A stretch of DNA of 64,000 nt from Hyphomicrobiaceae bacterium UBA7697 (GCA_002482645.1 DLGJ01000005.1:489437-553436); one strand, 5' to 3'; numbered from the stretch's first letter, positions 26,934-35,654 are shown. The notes: a model not told the origin generated them from the sequence alone. Numbers and translations are program-made.

Positions 26934-26993
26934 TGGCCGTAAGAGCCGTTCTGGTTCTGATCGCACCGGCGGAGTCGGGGGAGGCCCTCATAT

Positions 26994-27791
26994 ATGATTG
27001 ATCTCAGCGGGGTTATGGCCCTGCTGCCTTTGGCTGGCGCCGGTTTTGGCGTCGGCTTTTTGGTGGGACTGACGGGGGTCGGCGGCGGCGCGCTCATGAC
27101 GCCCCTTCTGATTTCGAGTTTCGGCGTTCCGCCGTCGGTGGCCGTCGGCACGGACCTGCTCTACGCCTCCGTCACCAAGACGGTCGGCGGATGGCGGCAC
27201 CATGTCGAAGAGAATGTCGACTGGCCGATCGTGCTGCGGCTCGCCATGGGATCGCTACCCGCTTCGCTTATCCTGCTGGCGATCGTTGCCTATGTGCCGT
27301 TGGACACGGCGGCTTTGGCGGGGTGGATTCGCTATGGGCTCGCCTTCGCGCTCCCGGTCAGCGCGGCCGCGATCGTGCTCTATCCCATCATGATGAAGGG
27401 CCACGCCAACGGGGACGGCGTGCCGGAACCACGGGGGCGCACGGCGGTCACGGTCCTCTTCGGGGCGGCGCTCGGGTTCCTGGTGACGCTGACCTCGGTG
27501 GGCGCCGGTGCCATCGGCGTCGTGGTTCTCGCGCTGCTCTATCCCATCCTCCCAGCCAAGCGCATCGTCGGGTCGGACATCGCGCACGCGGTGCCGCTGA
27601 CCCTCGTCGCGGGCGCCGGCCACCTCGGGCTGGGACATGTCGACTTCGGAATTCTCGCCGCGCTGCTGTGCGGCTCCATTCCGGGCATCCTGCTCGGCAC
27701 GCGCTTGGCGGGCGTCGCGCCGGACTGGCTGCTCCGGCCGCTCCTTGCGGTCACCTTGTGCTATGCGGCCTACGCGCTTCTCAGCAAGTAG
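26994..27791 (+). CDS. TSUP family permease of the sulfur operon
   Basis: A 265-residue polytopic membrane protein. GFLVGLTGVGGGALMTPLL near the N-terminus and LGFLVTLTSVGAGAIGVVVLA in the second half are the duplicated TSUP signatures. Being last in the cys operon, 60 bases after cysN, it is likely a sulfate or sulfite transporter; TSUP proteins next to cysDN often stand in for the ABC sulfate importer. About seven to eight spans are visible. Direction of transport is inferred, not seen. Confidence 0.85.
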   Translation: MIDLSGVMALLPLAGAGFGVGFLVGLTGVGGGALMTPLLISSFGVPPSVAVGTDLLYASVTKTVGGWRHHVEENVDWPIVLRLAMGSLPASLILLAIVAYVPLDTAALAGWIRYGLAFALPVSAAAIVLYPIMMKGHANGDGVPEPRGRTAVTVLFGAALGFLVTLTSVGAGAIGVVVLALLYPILPAKRIVGSDIAHAVPLTLVAGAGHLGLGHVDFGILAALLCGSIPGILLGTRLAGVAPDWLLRPLLAVTLCYAAYALLSK

Positions 27792-27830
27792 CGGGCGCCG
27801 CACGCCGGTCGTAACGGCTCAAACGGGCCT

Positions 27831-28049
27831 CTAGGCCACGTGCCGCTCGGGTTCGGTTCCGAGATTGTCGTCGATTTGCCTCTTTGCGGCGGCCAGGGCT
27901 TCCGCGCGGCTGGACGAGAGCGTCCACAAGGGCGACAGGGCGAAAATGGGCACGTCATCCCTGACGGGAAAGACGTTTGCGCACCAATTGGACCATTCCT
28001 GACGCAATCGGATCTCGTAGCCACGATATTGGGACTTATCGCTTACCAT
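27831..28049 (-). CDS. Small hypothetical protein, 72 residues
   Basis: A small soluble protein with a perfect GGAGGA ribosome binding site seven bases before the ATG at 28049, which supports it as a real gene. The core YRGYEIRLRQEWSNW-ANVFPVRDDVPIF suggests a small beta-rich fold, followed by an alpha-helical Arg/Ala segment. I do not recognise a characterised family. It converges on the sulfur operon, 40 bases from the TSUP stop. Confidence 0.6.
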   Translation of the reverse strand: MVSDKSQYRGYEIRLRQEWSNWCANVFPVRDDVPIFALSPLWTLSSSRAEALAAAKRQIDDNLGTEPERHVA

Positions 28050-28334
28050 TTCGGTGTCCTCCGCGATGTACGTCCCCCGTGCCGTAAGACATTGGGACTG
28101 TCACAGAACATTCAATAGGATCGCATTGGCATCCCGCCATCGGGCAAAGAACCGGGCGGTATGGTTAAGCTAAATTCTTGAATGGCTTAGCGTTCGCGCC
28201 GAAGGGCAAGGCCGCGATGTTGAGAAGAATTAATTTCGCCGCGTCCGGAATCCTGGCGTTTGGCGCGCTTCCGACGCCGTTGCGCCCGAATCCGCCACCG
28301 CTGTCCGCCGAAGACCGCGCCCGGTACGGCAGGC

Positions 28335-28571
28335 CTAGCCCGGGCATTTCTTCTTGAGGAATCCGCGATTCATGAAGCGCGGATTGCGCATGAAGGGCGG
28401 AACCGGCCCTTTGCGGCAGTCCTTACCCACCTTGGGCGCCGTCTGCTTTTGCACCGCGTACGTCGTGTTGCTCGCGCTCTTCTTCTTGGCGAGGGCGGGG
28501 CCGGTGGCCGTGCCGCACGCTGCAACGAGGGATATCGCGGCAACCAGTTGCAGAAGGCTCTTGGCGTTCAT
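28335..28571 (-). CDS. Small secreted or lipoprotein-like protein
   Basis: A 78-residue protein with a signal peptide (LLQLVAAISLVAAC). The VAAC sequence ending at Cys19 fits a lipobox, with an alternative signal-peptidase site after PALA. The mature part is very basic and ends in FMNRGFLKKKCPG, with a repeated RNPRF/NRGF feel. GAGGAGA precedes the ATG at 28571. The function is unknown. The 3' part of its coding sequence lies in a near-perfect 26-bp palindrome (28360–28385). Confidence 0.65.
   Translation of the reverse strand: MNAKSLLQLVAAISLVAACGTATGPALAKKKSASNTTYAVQKQTAPKVGKDCRKGPVPPFMRNPRFMNRGFLKKKCPG
28360..28385. repeat. 26-bp near-perfect palindrome within a small gene
   Basis: The two 13-base halves match as reverse complements at 12 of 13 positions, with no loop; the left half starts AATCCGCG and the right half ends CGCGGATT. 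It encodes the C-terminal RNPRFM region, so both strands give similar peptide sequence. It could be a protein-binding site or a by-product of codon choice. Confidence 0.7.
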
Positions 28572-28591
28572 CGGACGTCTCCTCGAAAGGC

Positions 28592-28969
28592 TCAGCGTGA
28601 GGATTGAGCGGCCAGGATATCCGCAAAGACCCGCGGCAAGGTCACGTTGTGCGGCGCGCCGGCGAACATCGGGGCAATCTCTTCCGGCCCGTAGCCCGTA
28701 TCGTCACAACCGATCGCGGTCACGTCGAATAGCAGCCAGGGGTGCGTTCGCGTGTAGTCCAGGAACGCCGCAACGCCACCGGCGATTTCATCTCGCGGAA
28801 GCGCGCGCGACATCTCGCATCGCGTGGGAATGGCGTAGCAATTGCCTTGCGGTCCCGCGCCTTGGCCATACACCGCACCGCGGTTCCGGAGCGCCTCGAG
28901 CGCGGCGCCTTCGCGGTGCCGTCCGGCCCGGTCGGAGCCGAAGACAAACATGGGCCGGTCCATATGCAT
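28592..28969 (-). CDS. Conserved hypothetical, FVFGS-xx-GRH family
   Basis: A 125-residue protein whose N-terminal part MFVFGSDRAGRHREGAALEA and following YGQGAGPQGNCYAIPTR match a small conserved family found in phages and in scattered bacteria (I recall it as A1S_2505-like). The YAIPT and C-terminal PHNVTLPRVF segments are consistent. The fold resembles a nucleotide-binding macro-like domain by eye, but this is inference. An AGG is placed seven bases before the ATG at 28969. No phage genes adjoin it here. Confidence 0.65.
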   Translation of the reverse strand: MHMDRPMFVFGSDRAGRHREGAALEALRNRGAVYGQGAGPQGNCYAIPTRCEMSRALPRDEIAGGVAAFLDYTRTHPWLLFDVTAIGCDDTGYGPEEIAPMFAGAPHNVTLPRVFADILAAQSSR

Positions 28970-29047
28970 CCTAGGGCCTCACTTTCCGGACGGCTTTCGA
29001 AGACGTCTGTTGGATAAGATCGGCACGCGGATGAAGAAAATCAATCC

Positions 29048-29069
29048 GCGGCCGCCAACGGGCGGCCGC
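29048..29069 (-). terminator. GC-rich hairpin, likely Rho-independent terminator
   Basis: Perfect nine-base arms (GCGGCCGCC and GGCGGCCGC) surround a four-base loop. On the minus strand it is followed by GATTGATTTTC, a weak T tract. It lies 39 bases past the stop of the secreted protein gene at 29108, so it probably ends that transcript. Confidence 0.6.
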
Positions 29070-29107
29070 AGATGCGCGTTGTTGGCCCTCTACCCAGGCC
29101 GGCGGGC

Positions 29108-29440
29108 CTAGCGAACGCAGGCTTTGTACTTTTGGCGCCACTCAGCGGACCGGGTCTCCTTGTAGCGCTTGTGGTAGTACTTGCAGTTGCGCGTGAGCAC
29201 GGCTGCGCCCTCTCCGACACCGGCGCCAACCCAAACCGTACGTGCGCCCCAGCGGGCGGACTGTGAAACGGCCTTGGCCGCGCTGTCGACGGAACGCGAA
29301 ACGCCTCTCGCCGCGCCGTTGACCGTCTTCCCGACAGTCTTCACGGGTTGGACCTGACCGGCTTCGGCCGGCACGTCGAAACTCATTGATGCGGCAGACG
29401 CCGTCAGAACGAAGATCGCAATGGCTGTAATGGCTCTCAT
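29108..29440 (-). CDS. Small secreted hypothetical protein, 110 residues
   Basis: The N-terminus (ITAIAIFVLTASAASMSF) is a signal peptide with cleavage near AEAG, residue 28. The mature part is Ser/Ala/Val-rich with helical character (VNGAARGVSRSVDSAAKAVSQS) and a basic C-terminal end with Cys residues (RNCKYYHKRYKETR, KACVR). GGGGGAT precedes the ATG. The family is not recognised; the tail looks like a small basic periplasmic or envelope protein. Confidence 0.6.
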   Translation of the reverse strand: MRAITAIAIFVLTASAASMSFDVPAEAGQVQPVKTVGKTVNGAARGVSRSVDSAAKAVSQSARWGARTVWVGAGVGEGAAVLTRNCKYYHKRYKETRSAEWRQKYKACVR

Positions 29441-29565
29441 GGTTTTGTCATCCCCCTGTTTTGGCCAAGACGAACGCTAGCACAACGCGACCGATCGTTC
29501 CTCAACCATGTATCGAGTATGAGGGGTCGGATTGCCGGTTGGCTTCTGCGGAAACTCGGAAACTC

Positions 29566-29640
29566 TGGTGCCGCCGGACAGGATCGAACTGTCGACCTCG
29601 TCATTACCAATGACGCGCTCTACCACTGAGCTACGGCGGC
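29566..29640 (-). tRNA. tRNA-Thr (anticodon GGT)
   Basis: A complete cloverleaf on the minus strand with encoded CCA. The acceptor stem pairs GCCGCCG with CGGCGGC; the anticodon stem CGTCA/TGACG holds the loop TTGGTAA, giving anticodon GGT. D-arm GCTC and T-arm GACAGTTCGATCC are intact. Confidence 0.96.
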
Positions 29641-29852
29641 GTCCCCTATGCCTCGGAACCTTGCGGATCACGAGGATCGTGTTTTGACCGGTGGGTCCGT
29701 GCGGGGTGGCCCGATCCCAAGGGAATCGAGAAAGTGCTCCATCCCGGCGCGGCGCGCAAACTGCCATAGCGGGCCTTGCGACGCAAGGATTGCGCCCACT
29801 CTTACAGTCGCCGGCGCATTGGGGTAAAAGGCACGGGCCGAGAGGCGGCAAA

Positions 29853-30032
29853 GTGAGGATCGAGGTGGAAAAGGACGGAACGCGCGAGCCGAAATCCGCG
29901 AGCGGCGGCAAGCCCGACGCCCGGCAGGAGCGGCTGGCTCAGGCGCTCCGGGCTAACTTACGGAAACGCAAGGAAAACGCGCGCGCCAAACGAAGCGTAG
30001 CCAGCGGCCCCGATAAGGGGGGACAGGGCTGA
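29853..30032 (+). CDS. Small conserved basic protein upstream of murA
   Basis: A 59-residue Lys/Arg-rich protein; the core RQERLAQALRANLRKRKENA resembles a short hypothetical protein commonly placed just before murA in Hyphomicrobiales. The GTG start at 29853 is preceded by GAGAGG. It is transcribed toward murA with about 105 bases between. There is no known function. Confidence 0.55.
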   Translation: MRIEVEKDGTREPKSASGGKPDARQERLAQALRANLRKRKENARAKRSVASGPDKGGQG

Positions 30033-30137
30033 GGCGCAAAGGCTAAAGTGGCCGCTTGCTGCATTGCCTCTTGCGGCGGCATTAGGGAAACGGGGGACGC
30101 GGCGGCAAGCCGGGCGCGTCGGAGGGAGCTTTTCGTC

Positions 30138-31427
30138 ATGGATCGTATCCGCATTATCGGCGGCGAACGGCTGGCAGGGACGATCCCGATCAGCGGCGCC
30201 AAGAACGCGGCCCTGCCGTTGATGATCGCAAGCCTTCTCACCAACGAGACACTGACGCTGCATGGCATGCCACGGCTTGCCGACGTCTCGCTGCTCGGGC
30301 GCATTCTCGGCAATCACGGGGTCGACATCACCATCGCCGGCAAGCGGGCCGGTCAGAACGCGAGCGACGGACAGACCTACAAGCTGACCGCGGCGGAAAT
30401 CGTGGATACCACGGCGCCTTACGAGATGGTCGCGCGGATGCGGGCCAGCTTCTGGGTGCTGGCGCCGCTATTGGCCCGTTGCGGCGAGGCAAAAGTGTCT
30501 CTGCCGGGCGGATGCGCCATCGGCACGCGCCCCGTCGATCTTCACCTCGTGGCGCTGGAAGCGCTTGGCGCCGACATCGAGCTGGATGCGGGCTACGTTA
30601 TCGCCAAGGCGCCGAAAGGGCTCAAGGGCGCGCGGGTTCATCTCGCCAAGGTGTCCGTCGGCGCGACGCACAATGCGCTGATGGCGGCGGTTCTGGCCGA
30701 GGGCGATTCGGAAATCGTGAACGCGGCCCGCGAACCGGAAGTCGGCGACCTCGCCACCTGTCTCGTGGAGATGGGCGCCAAGATCGAAGGGATCGGGACC
30801 TCGACTTTGCGGGTTCAGGGCGTGCCGTCCCTTCACGGGGCGGAGCATTACGTGCTGCCGGACCGGATCGAGACGGGCACCTACGCCATGGCCGTGGCGA
30901 TCACCGGCGGCGATGTGTTCCTGAAGGGCGCGCGCGCCGAGCTGCTGCAAGAAGCGCTGGAGGCGCTGCGCACGACGGGCGTCGACGTCTATGAAGAGCC
31001 GGGCGGGCTACGCGTGGCGCGCAATGGCCACGGGCTGGAGCCCGTATCCGTCGAGACGCAGCCGTTTCCCGGCTTCCCCACCGACCTCCAGGCGCAGCTG
31101 ATGGCGCTGATGTGCACGGCGCGCGGGGTCTCGGAAGTGCGCGAGACCATCTTCGAGAACCGGTTCATGCATGTGCAGGAACTGGCGCGGCTCGGTGCGC
31201 GTATCGATCTACGAGGCGATACGGCGCTCGTCCACGGCGTGAACGGGTTGCGCGGCGCGCCGGTCATGGCCACCGACCTCCGCGCGTCGGTGTCGCTCAT
31301 CATTGCCGGCCTCGCCGCTCAGGGAGAGACGACCATCGGCCGCGTATACCATTTGGATCGCGGCTTCGATCGTCTCGAGGAAAAGCTGCGCAAATGCGGC
31401 GCTCAGATCGACCGGATCGCGGGCTAA
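30138..31427 (+). CDS. murA: UDP-N-acetylglucosamine 1-carboxyvinyltransferase
   Basis: A 429-residue enzyme that transfers enolpyruvate from PEP to UDP-GlcNAc, the first committed step of peptidoglycan synthesis. The PEP/fosfomycin cysteine is Cys126 in LPGGCAIGTR, and SGAKNAALPLM and FPTDLQAQ are family signatures. The ATG at 30138 gives the conserved MDRIRIIGG start. It opens the murA–DUF2948–hisD–UPF0262–phosphatase block. Confidence 0.96.
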   Translation: MDRIRIIGGERLAGTIPISGAKNAALPLMIASLLTNETLTLHGMPRLADVSLLGRILGNHGVDITIAGKRAGQNASDGQTYKLTAAEIVDTTAPYEMVARMRASFWVLAPLLARCGEAKVSLPGGCAIGTRPVDLHLVALEALGADIELDAGYVIAKAPKGLKGARVHLAKVSVGATHNALMAAVLAEGDSEIVNAAREPEVGDLATCLVEMGAKIEGIGTSTLRVQGVPSLHGAEHYVLPDRIETGTYAMAVAITGGDVFLKGARAELLQEALEALRTTGVDVYEEPGGLRVARNGHGLEPVSVETQPFPGFPTDLQAQLMALMCTARGVSEVRETIFENRFMHVQELARLGARIDLRGDTALVHGVNGLRGAPVMATDLRASVSLIIAGLAAQGETTIGRVYHLDRGFDRLEEKLRKCGAQIDRIAG

Positions 31428-31511
31428 GCGCCGTTCCCGGAATGTCTTCCGGATCAGGCCGAAAGCATGTTAGGTCCAGGTTGGATATGCTCTTACCGGT
31501 GATTTCTTCCG

Positions 31512-32009
31512 ATGACGACGCTTAAACTGCTGGCACTCGACGAGGAGGACCTCCAAGTCGTCTCCTCGCAACTTCAGGACGCGGTCGTACGGGTCGGCGA
31601 CATGACGTATTTGCCGTCGCAGAACCGGTTCGCGGCGGTCGTCAACCGGTTCGACTGGCAAAGCGCGGGCGGCGACGGCAACCGCTATCGCCGGTTGCGC
31701 ACGGCGCTGCGTTTCGACCGCGTGCTTGCCGCGCGCCACAAAGGCCTCGCGCCAGACAATAAAGACCGGGTCCTGTCCCTGCTCGCCATCGGCTTCGAAG
31801 CGGGCGAAGCGCCGGGCGGCAAGGTGGTGCTGTACTTCTCGGGCGACGCGACGGTGCAACTCGATGTCGAATGTATCGAGGCGGAGATGCGCGACCTGGG
31901 TATTGCCTGGCGGACACAAAACAGGCCCGAACACCCAAGCGAAGCCGAGGGGGACACGAAGGGCCCGTCCGGCGAGGACGCGAACGGTCCGGAAGCCGCG
32001 GGCGCCTGA
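31512..32009 (+). CDS. DUF2948 family protein
   Basis: A 165-residue protein with the family opening KLLALDEEDLQVVSSQLQDAVV and central FVAVVNRFDW-type motif. DUF2948 sits between murA and hisD in many Hyphomicrobiales, as here. The last 30 residues are a variable acidic tail rich in Gly, Glu and Pro. No enzymatic residues are recognised. It probably belongs to the murA–hisD transcription unit. Confidence 0.88.
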   Translation: MTTLKLLALDEEDLQVVSSQLQDAVVRVGDMTYLPSQNRFAAVVNRFDWQSAGGDGNRYRRLRTALRFDRVLAARHKGLAPDNKDRVLSLLAIGFEAGEAPGGKVVLYFSGDATVQLDVECIEAEMRDLGIAWRTQNRPEHPSEAEGDTKGPSGEDANGPEAAGA

Positions 32010-32017
32010 GGTCTTAC

Positions 32018-33316
32018 ATGGTTCAAATGCTCGATACGCGCGACGGGGATTTTGCGGCTCGTTTCGAGGCGTTGCTCGGTGCGAAGCGCGAATCCTCCGC
32101 CGACGTGAACGATGCGGTCGCCAAGATCATCGCCGACGTGCGCGCGCGCGGCGACGAGGCCCTGATCGGTTACACGCAACAATTCGACCGCCTCGATTTG
32201 CGTGAGGCCGGGATCGCCGTCGGCGAGGCCGATATCGCGGCGGCGCTCGCCGCCGTCGACGAAGAAACCGTCGATGCCTTGAAACTCGCCCATGCCCGGA
32301 TTCTGGATCACCACCGCCGCCAGCTTCCCGCAAGCGAGTCCTATGTCGATGCGATCGGGGTGGAGCTCGGCCAGCGCTGGACGCCGGTCGCGTCCGCCGG
32401 ACTTTACGTCCCAGGCGGCACCGCCAGCTATCCGAGTTCGGTGTTGATGAATGCGGTTCCGGCGAAGGTCGCGGGTGTCGAGCGGCTGGTCATGGTGGTG
32501 CCCTCGCCACGGGGCGAGCTGAACCCGCTTGTCCTTGTCGCGGCGGCACTTTCCGGTGTCGACGAGATCTACCGGGTGGGCGGTGCCCAGGCCGTTGCCG
32601 CGCTCGCCTTCGGCACCGAGACCATCCGGCCAGTGTCGACGATCGTCGGGCCCGGCAATGCCTACGTGGCCGCGGCTAAGCGGCAGGTTTTCGGTCAGGT
32701 CGGCATCGACATGGTGGCGGGACCGTCCGAAGTCGTGGTGATTGCCGACAAGGACAACGATCCGGCCTGGATCGCGAGCGATCTTCTTGCTCAGGCCGAG
32801 CACGACGCCGTGGCGCAGTCCATTCTCATCACCGACGACAAGGACTTCGCGGACGACGTGGCCGCGGCCGTGGAGTCGCAATTGAAGACGCTTCCGCGTG
32901 CCGAAACGGCGCGTGCGAGCTGGGAGGATTTCGGCGCGGTGATCCTGGTTAGGAGCCTCGATGAAGCGCCCGCGCTGTCCGATCGATTGGCGCCGGAGCA
33001 TCTCGAAATCGCGACCGGAGACGCCGACCAACTCGCGGCCGAGGTTCGGGACGCCGGTGCGATCTTCGTCGGCCGCTACACGCCCGAAGTCATCGGAGAC
33101 TATGTCGCCGGCACGAACCACGTGTTGCCGACGGCGCGGAGTGCAAGATTCGCCTCCGGCCTTGGCGTGTACGATTTCATGAAGCGCACCTCCTTGCTGA
33201 AACTCGACGCGGACAGCCTGAAGAAGCTTGGGCCCGCCGCCATGACGCTCGCGCGCGCCGAGGGCCTCGAGGCTCATCGCCGGTCGGTCGGCATCAGGCT
33301 AAACCTACCGGACTGA
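32018..33316 (+). CDS. hisD: Histidinol dehydrogenase
   Basis: A 432-residue zinc- and NAD-dependent enzyme that catalyses the last two steps of histidine synthesis. The signature GPGNAYVAAAKRQVFGQVGIDMVAGPSE region is split by the usual spacing; AEHDAVAQSI and GTNHVLPT carry zinc or catalytic ligands. The length is standard. It lies eight bases downstream of DUF2948 and two bases before UPF0262. Other his genes are not in the window. Confidence 0.95.
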   Translation: MVQMLDTRDGDFAARFEALLGAKRESSADVNDAVAKIIADVRARGDEALIGYTQQFDRLDLREAGIAVGEADIAAALAAVDEETVDALKLAHARILDHHRRQLPASESYVDAIGVELGQRWTPVASAGLYVPGGTASYPSSVLMNAVPAKVAGVERLVMVVPSPRGELNPLVLVAAALSGVDEIYRVGGAQAVAALAFGTETIRPVSTIVGPGNAYVAAAKRQVFGQVGIDMVAGPSEVVVIADKDNDPAWIASDLLAQAEHDAVAQSILITDDKDFADDVAAAVESQLKTLPRAETARASWEDFGAVILVRSLDEAPALSDRLAPEHLEIATGDADQLAAEVRDAGAIFVGRYTPEVIGDYVAGTNHVLPTARSARFASGLGVYDFMKRTSLLKLDADSLKKLGPAAMTLARAEGLEAHRRSVGIRLNLPD

Positions 33317-33318
33317 TC

Positions 33319-33822
33319 ATGACCGACGCGGACGACGACAATACTTTTCCGGACTATGCGCGGCTGACCGCCGTGACGCTCGACGAAGCCTCGCTCGGCC
33401 GCGACAGTCTGGAAGTCGAGCACGAGCGCGAAGTGGCGATCTTCGATCTTCTGGAGAAGAACAATTTCGCGCTGGAAGGAGAGGGACAGGAAGGGCCGTA
33501 CGCCTTGCATCTGTCGCTCGCGGACAATCGGCTCGTCTTCGCCATTTCCGACAACGATGGCATTCCGCTTCAGCAAATCATGCTGTCCCTGTCGCCCTTT
33601 CGCCGCATCGTGAAGGACTACTTTCTGATTTGCGACAGCTACTACGCGGCCATCAAGACACAGCCTGCCTCCAAGATCGAAGCTATCGACATGGGCCGCC
33701 GTGGACTGCACGACGAAGGCAGCCATCTTCTGATGGAGCGGCTCAAAGGCAAGGTCGTGGTGGATATCGCCACCGCCCGGCGTCTGTTCACGCTACTTTG
33801 CGCCTTGCACTGGAAGGGCTGA
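33319..33822 (+). CDS. UPF0262 family protein
   Basis: A 167-residue alphaproteobacterial protein. VEHEREVAIFDLLEKN, SPFRRIVKDYFLICDSYY and DMGRRGLHDEGSHLL define the UPF0262 family. Its function is unknown, but it nearly always follows hisD. It lies two bases after hisD and ends four bases before the phosphatase start, in the same transcription unit. Confidence 0.92.
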   Translation: MTDADDDNTFPDYARLTAVTLDEASLGRDSLEVEHEREVAIFDLLEKNNFALEGEGQEGPYALHLSLADNRLVFAISDNDGIPLQQIMLSLSPFRRIVKDYFLICDSYYAAIKTQPASKIEAIDMGRRGLHDEGSHLLMERLKGKVVVDIATARRLFTLLCALHWKG

Positions 33823-33825
33823 TCG

Positions 33826-34278
33826 GTGGCGGCAGGCGGCGACTTGCCTGGCGCGGTGCTCTTCGCCTGCGCCAGCAACGCCATTCGCTCGCCCATGGCC
33901 GCCGCGCTGCTCCGCCATCTCGCCGGCCGCCGGATCTACGTGGAGTCCGCCGGCGTCCGCCCCGGCGAGCCGGACCCCTTCGCGATCGCCGTGATGGATG
34001 AGATCGGTATCGATATTTCAGGTCACGTGCCGCGCGCGATGGACGGCCTTCACGATCTCGGTTTCGACCTCATCGTCACTCTGGCGCCGGAGGCCCAGCA
34101 CAAGGCGCTGGAACTCGTCCGGGGCTATGCCATCGACGTGGTCTATTGGCCGACACCGGATCCGACCCTGACCACCGGTTCCCGCGACCAGATTCTCGAT
34201 GCTTACCGGGCCGTCCGCGATCGCCTCTTTGCCCGGATCAAGGCGGACTTTCCGATGCCGGGCGCGCCGGGTATATAA
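33826..34278 (+). CDS. Low-molecular-weight phosphotyrosine phosphatase-like protein
   Basis: A 150-residue protein with the CX5R active site CASNAIR (Cys15, Arg21) followed by SPMAAAL, and the general-acid segment PTPDPTL near residue 108. These are typical of the LMW-PTP/ArsC-type family; with Ser in place of the usual Asn-rich P-loop start, the true substrate is unknown. The GTG start at 33826 is the first in-frame start after UPF0262. It closes the hisD gene cluster. Confidence 0.85.
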   Translation: MAAGGDLPGAVLFACASNAIRSPMAAALLRHLAGRRIYVESAGVRPGEPDPFAIAVMDEIGIDISGHVPRAMDGLHDLGFDLIVTLAPEAQHKALELVRGYAIDVVYWPTPDPTLTTGSRDQILDAYRAVRDRLFARIKADFPMPGAPGI

Positions 34279-34375
34279 GTGGCCCGGGTGCAAGGGAGAT
34301 TCTTTCTCGCTCCGGGGAACGGCTTGGCCCGCCAGCCGTTTTTATCGTGTTCCCTAGTAACGATTGGACCGGACG

Positions 34376-34804
34376 ATGAACGACGTCTCAAGAACAAGCG
34401 GTGCGAATCCGCGCCAGCCTCAACCTCAGCCAATGGACCTGTCCACCGACCAAGCGGTCGAACACGCGGCGCTCGCCGGCGCCGCCGCCATTCAGAAATT
34501 GGTGGAGGAACGCAACGAATTGCGGACCCGGCTTGCGGCGCAAGAGCAGGAAACGGCCGCTTATCGCGCGCTGAACAACGAGTTGCGGCGGCAGTTGCTC
34601 GTGGTCCATCAAAGCTATGTGGACGTGGCCAAAGGCATCGTGGGCGATCTCGAGCGGTTCGATGCGACGCTTCGGGAGACGGCGCAGGAAGCCCATTCGG
34701 CTATGGACACCCAAATGCCCTGGCAAAACGCGGCCACGGCGGCGCAGGCACAAGATGCGGCCGCCGCCATCAACGGGACCGGCCCGGCGGACCGCCGCAA
34801 ATGA
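34376..34804 (+). CDS. Coiled-coil hypothetical protein
   Basis: A 142-residue protein dominated by a Glu/Arg/Ala-rich helix (LVEERNELRTRLAAQEQETA, continued by ALNNELRRQLLVVHQSYVDV). The pattern of hydrophobic positions suggests a coiled coil over about residues 30–100; the N-terminal 25 residues and C-terminal tail are Pro/Gln/Ala-rich and probably disordered. I do not recognise the family. It lies between the phosphatase and infA, where most relatives have no gene. Confidence 0.55.
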   Translation: MNDVSRTSGANPRQPQPQPMDLSTDQAVEHAALAGAAAIQKLVEERNELRTRLAAQEQETAAYRALNNELRRQLLVVHQSYVDVAKGIVGDLERFDATLRETAQEAHSAMDTQMPWQNAATAAQAQDAAAAINGTGPADRRK

Positions 34805-34927
34805 CGCCGTAGGCGTTCGGCGCGTCCCTCTCGCCCCGCATTCGAGAAGAATCACGTGTAAACCGGCGCGCGGCCAATCGGTTGGCTCCTGCCGCACGTG
34901 TGCACGAGAGGCCGCGCCGGGGGCCGG

Positions 34928-35200
34928 TCAGCTTCGCGCTTCCAGGAATTTTTTCAGGCCGTCGAAATCCATGACCGGGGCGATCTGATGCACGTTGAGG
35001 TCCGTCCAGGGCTCGAACAGCGCCATGATGGCCTCGGCGCTATCGGATTCGAAGATGCTCCAGGTCTCCTGCTGGGTGAGCGAAATCCACGCTCCGTGCA
35101 GCTTCACGCCCGAGGGCCCGGCCACGCCATGCTCCATGAACCGCGCCAGACTCTCGTCGCGTGCTTCGGGGTCGATGGTAACGTAGCAAACAAAAAGCAT
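34928..35200 (-). CDS. DUF3303-like small protein
   Basis: A 90-residue alpha/beta protein of the ferredoxin-like dimeric type. The order of MLFVCYVTIDPEARDESLARF, ISLTQQETWSIFESDSAEAI and VHQIAPVMDFDGL resembles DUF3303 and EthD-like stress proteins. The ATG at 35200 is supported by GGAG six bases upstream; other in-frame starts lie further out. It runs opposite to infA, so it breaks the usual block and shares its 5' region with infA's promoter region. The function is unknown. Confidence 0.65.
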   Translation of the reverse strand: MLFVCYVTIDPEARDESLARFMEHGVAGPSGVKLHGAWISLTQQETWSIFESDSAEAIMALFEPWTDLNVHQIAPVMDFDGLKKFLEARS

Positions 35201-35435
35201 ATCGCGCTCCATTCGCGAGGCCTTCGCCAATGGCCCCACGGTCCTCTTGCGGAGAGGTTTGGCCAGGCCGTGCCGCCGCAAGATAGGTGATTGTATACGA
35301 CATTACTTTGACCGGACGTGCCGCTGACCGTGCCCGAAGAGCCGTCCCGGCGTCCGACAATTCCCCGAATACCCTTGATTTTGACCGTGCACCCGACCAT
35401 TCTCCGCGGCAATCCAAGGACGCGGAAGGAGCCTT

Positions 35436-35654
35436 ATGGCGAAGGAAGAAATGCTCGAATTTCCGGGGGTGGTTACTGAACTCCTCCCGAACGCCACTTT
35501 CAGGGTGAAACTCGAGAACGAACACGAGATCATCGCCCATACGGCGGGACGAATGCGCAAGAACCGGATTAGGGTGCTTGCTGGCGACAAGGTTTTGGTC
35601 GAGATGACCCCCTATGATCTCACTAAAGGTCGGATCACTTACCGGTTTAAGTAG
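35436..35654 (+). CDS. infA: Translation initiation factor IF-1
   Basis: A 72-residue OB-fold protein that binds the ribosomal A site during initiation. MAKEEMLEFPGVVTELLPNA and GRITYRFK are near invariant. A GGAAGGAG ribosome binding site precedes the ATG. It is preceded by a leader of about 235 bases shared with the divergent DUF3303 gene, and the downstream maf gene overlaps its end. Confidence 0.97.
   Translation: MAKEEMLEFPGVVTELLPNATFRVKLENEHEIIAHTAGRMRKNRIRVLAGDKVLVEMTPYDLTKGRITYRFK

Noticed and set aside
28217..28357. 46-residue rightward open frame
   Set aside because: No convincing ribosome binding site or family; it overlaps the end of the better supported secreted-protein gene.
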